Source: Ligustrum vulgare (Eukaryota > Streptophyta > Magnoliopsida > Lamiales > Oleaceae). From it: a DNA stretch of 64,000 bases. Below, piece after piece: positions 63,959 to 64,000 of the stretch (position 1 is the stretch's first letter; each line of letters starts with the position of its first letter). The position numbers were made by a program, and so were the translations under genes. The notes beneath the pieces were generated by a model, which saw only the letters and a list, made by a program, of their open reading frames with translations, did not search any database and had not been told where the DNA came from. The stretch is from assembly GCA_963555705.1 (NCBI GenBank), contig OY743180.1:33016129-33080128 (forward strand). The letters run 5' to 3'.

Positions 63959-64000
63959 ACCATCGCATCTATTTAATAAATTCGTATTAACCGTTAGTTT
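63959..64000 (+). repeat. Partial monomer at the window edge, 42 bp
   Basis: ACCATCGCATC, a CTATTT-type front and a complete ATTCGTATTAACCGTTA motif are present before the sequence stops. The array clearly continues beyond the window. The CTATTT front suggests a P, P' or S unit. Confidence 0.95.

Larger units (their letters stand above)
1..64000 (+). repeat. AT-rich satellite DNA array, about 357-bp monomers, 179 full copies
   Basis: The window is filled end to end by head-to-tail copies of one unit of 353-362 bp. I located each copy by its start, ACCATCGCAT (ACGATCGCAT at 8602 and 10396, ATCATCGCAT at 59682, and a later substitution at 44668). There are 179 complete units from 1 to 63958, mean 357.3 bp. 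All lie on the same strand, with no inversion, insertion or unique sequence between them. Hand-counted G+C of one Q-type monomer is about 21%. Long oligo-A and oligo-T tracts are spread through the unit. This organisation is typical of eukaryotic heterochromatic satellites. Centromeric or pericentromeric location is an inference. No stretch of 300 bases in the window holds anything else. Confidence 0.98.
20050..64000 (+). repeat. Region III: P-Q-R-type satellite domain
   Basis: From 20050 onward 123 complete monomers use a different type set. P has ACCTTTTAAATGAA, ATATGAGAAC, AAATGAAAC and an ACGAAT end. P' is P with an ATAAATATTTTTCAAAT front. Q has CTTACTAAAAATTC, TTATTTCTAAT and AACAATATTTTTTAAAGG. 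R has GACTAAAAAGTC, AACACT, GTGTTTTC and AAGAAGCC. S has ATATATAAAATC, AAAAAGTCC and TTTTTTCTTAAAGG. T has AATCAGAGGG. U is P in front and Q behind. Almost every P or P' is followed by Q. Nearly every unit carries ATTCGTATTAACCG at +22, unlike Region I. No D or E unit of the Region I kind is present; T units at 28249 and 43240 retain D-like fronts. Confidence 0.9.

Noticed and set aside
1..64000. CRISPR array or other prokaryotic repeat system
   Set aside because: The repeats are about 357 bp and contiguous, with no unique spacers and no cas genes. Length and structure are those of satellite DNA.
1..64000. Tandem LTRs or a transposon-derived repeat with coding remnants
   Set aside because: No terminal inverted repeats, primer-binding site, polypurine tract in the right context, target-site duplications or protein remnants were seen in any frame. 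A transposon origin of the monomer cannot be excluded but has no support here.
1..64000. Assignment to a known satellite of similar size (Drosophila 359-bp family, Tribolium 360-bp family)
   Set aside because: The lengths are close, but I do not recognise the sequence as either family and cannot run a search. A similarity search of one Q and one P monomer against repeat databases would decide.
1..64000. Telomeric or ribosomal spacer repeat
   Set aside because: No short G-rich telomere repeat and no rRNA gene sequence appears anywhere in the window, so neither explanation fits.

Overview
The whole window is one uninterrupted tandem array of AT-rich satellite DNA. I count 179 complete head-to-tail monomers plus a 42-base partial one at the right edge. 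Monomers run from about 353 to 362 bp, with a mean of 357.3 bp taking each unit to begin at ACCATCGCAT. A hand count of one monomer type gives about 21% G+C. Every unit lies in the same orientation. I found no gene, RNA gene, transposon, CRISPR array, inversion or unique-sequence island. Such an array points to a eukaryotic chromosome, probably pericentromeric, centromeric or other constitutive heterochromatin. The species cannot be named from the sequence.

The monomers fall into recognisable types, defined by linked diagnostic bases, and the types follow each other in fixed orders, so this is a higher-order repeat (HOR) array. Three regions can be separated. Region I (1-7888) is built on a five-monomer unit A-B-C-D-E of 1791 bp, with one copy expanded to nine monomers. 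Region II (7889-20049) is a mosaic of C, D, E, A and B types with newer types. It contains a duplicated four-monomer block of about 1430 bp and a nine-monomer block repeated at 3220 bp. Region III (20050-64000) uses another set of types (P, Q, R, S, T, U and recombinants). It holds four consecutive copies of a P-Q-R trimer, each exactly 1071 bp (49318-53601), a six-monomer unit of about 2144 bp in two copies, and a 17-monomer (about 6.07 kb) tandem duplication (30033-42167). Private single-base markers shared at the same offsets trace these duplications.

Each monomer has a characteristic layout. Five CpG sites cluster in about 65 bp across the monomer border, while the rest of a typical unit has none. 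Inside that cluster, at monomer positions +22 to +38, is a 17-bp motif, ATTCGTATTAACCGTTA. It matches 7 of the 9 fixed bases of the mammalian CENP-B box core in the correct spacing. It is present in nearly all Region III monomers but damaged in many Region I monomers. The stretch from about +38 to +100 is almost invariant, while the middle of the unit carries most type-defining differences. Recombinant monomers switch type repeatedly near +108 to +140 and near +165 to +186.

There is no protein-coding system here. The interest lies in the nested HOR structure, its traceable duplication history and the CENP-B-box-like element. The two 73-codon open frames are homopolymer accidents starting at GTG and are rejected as genes.
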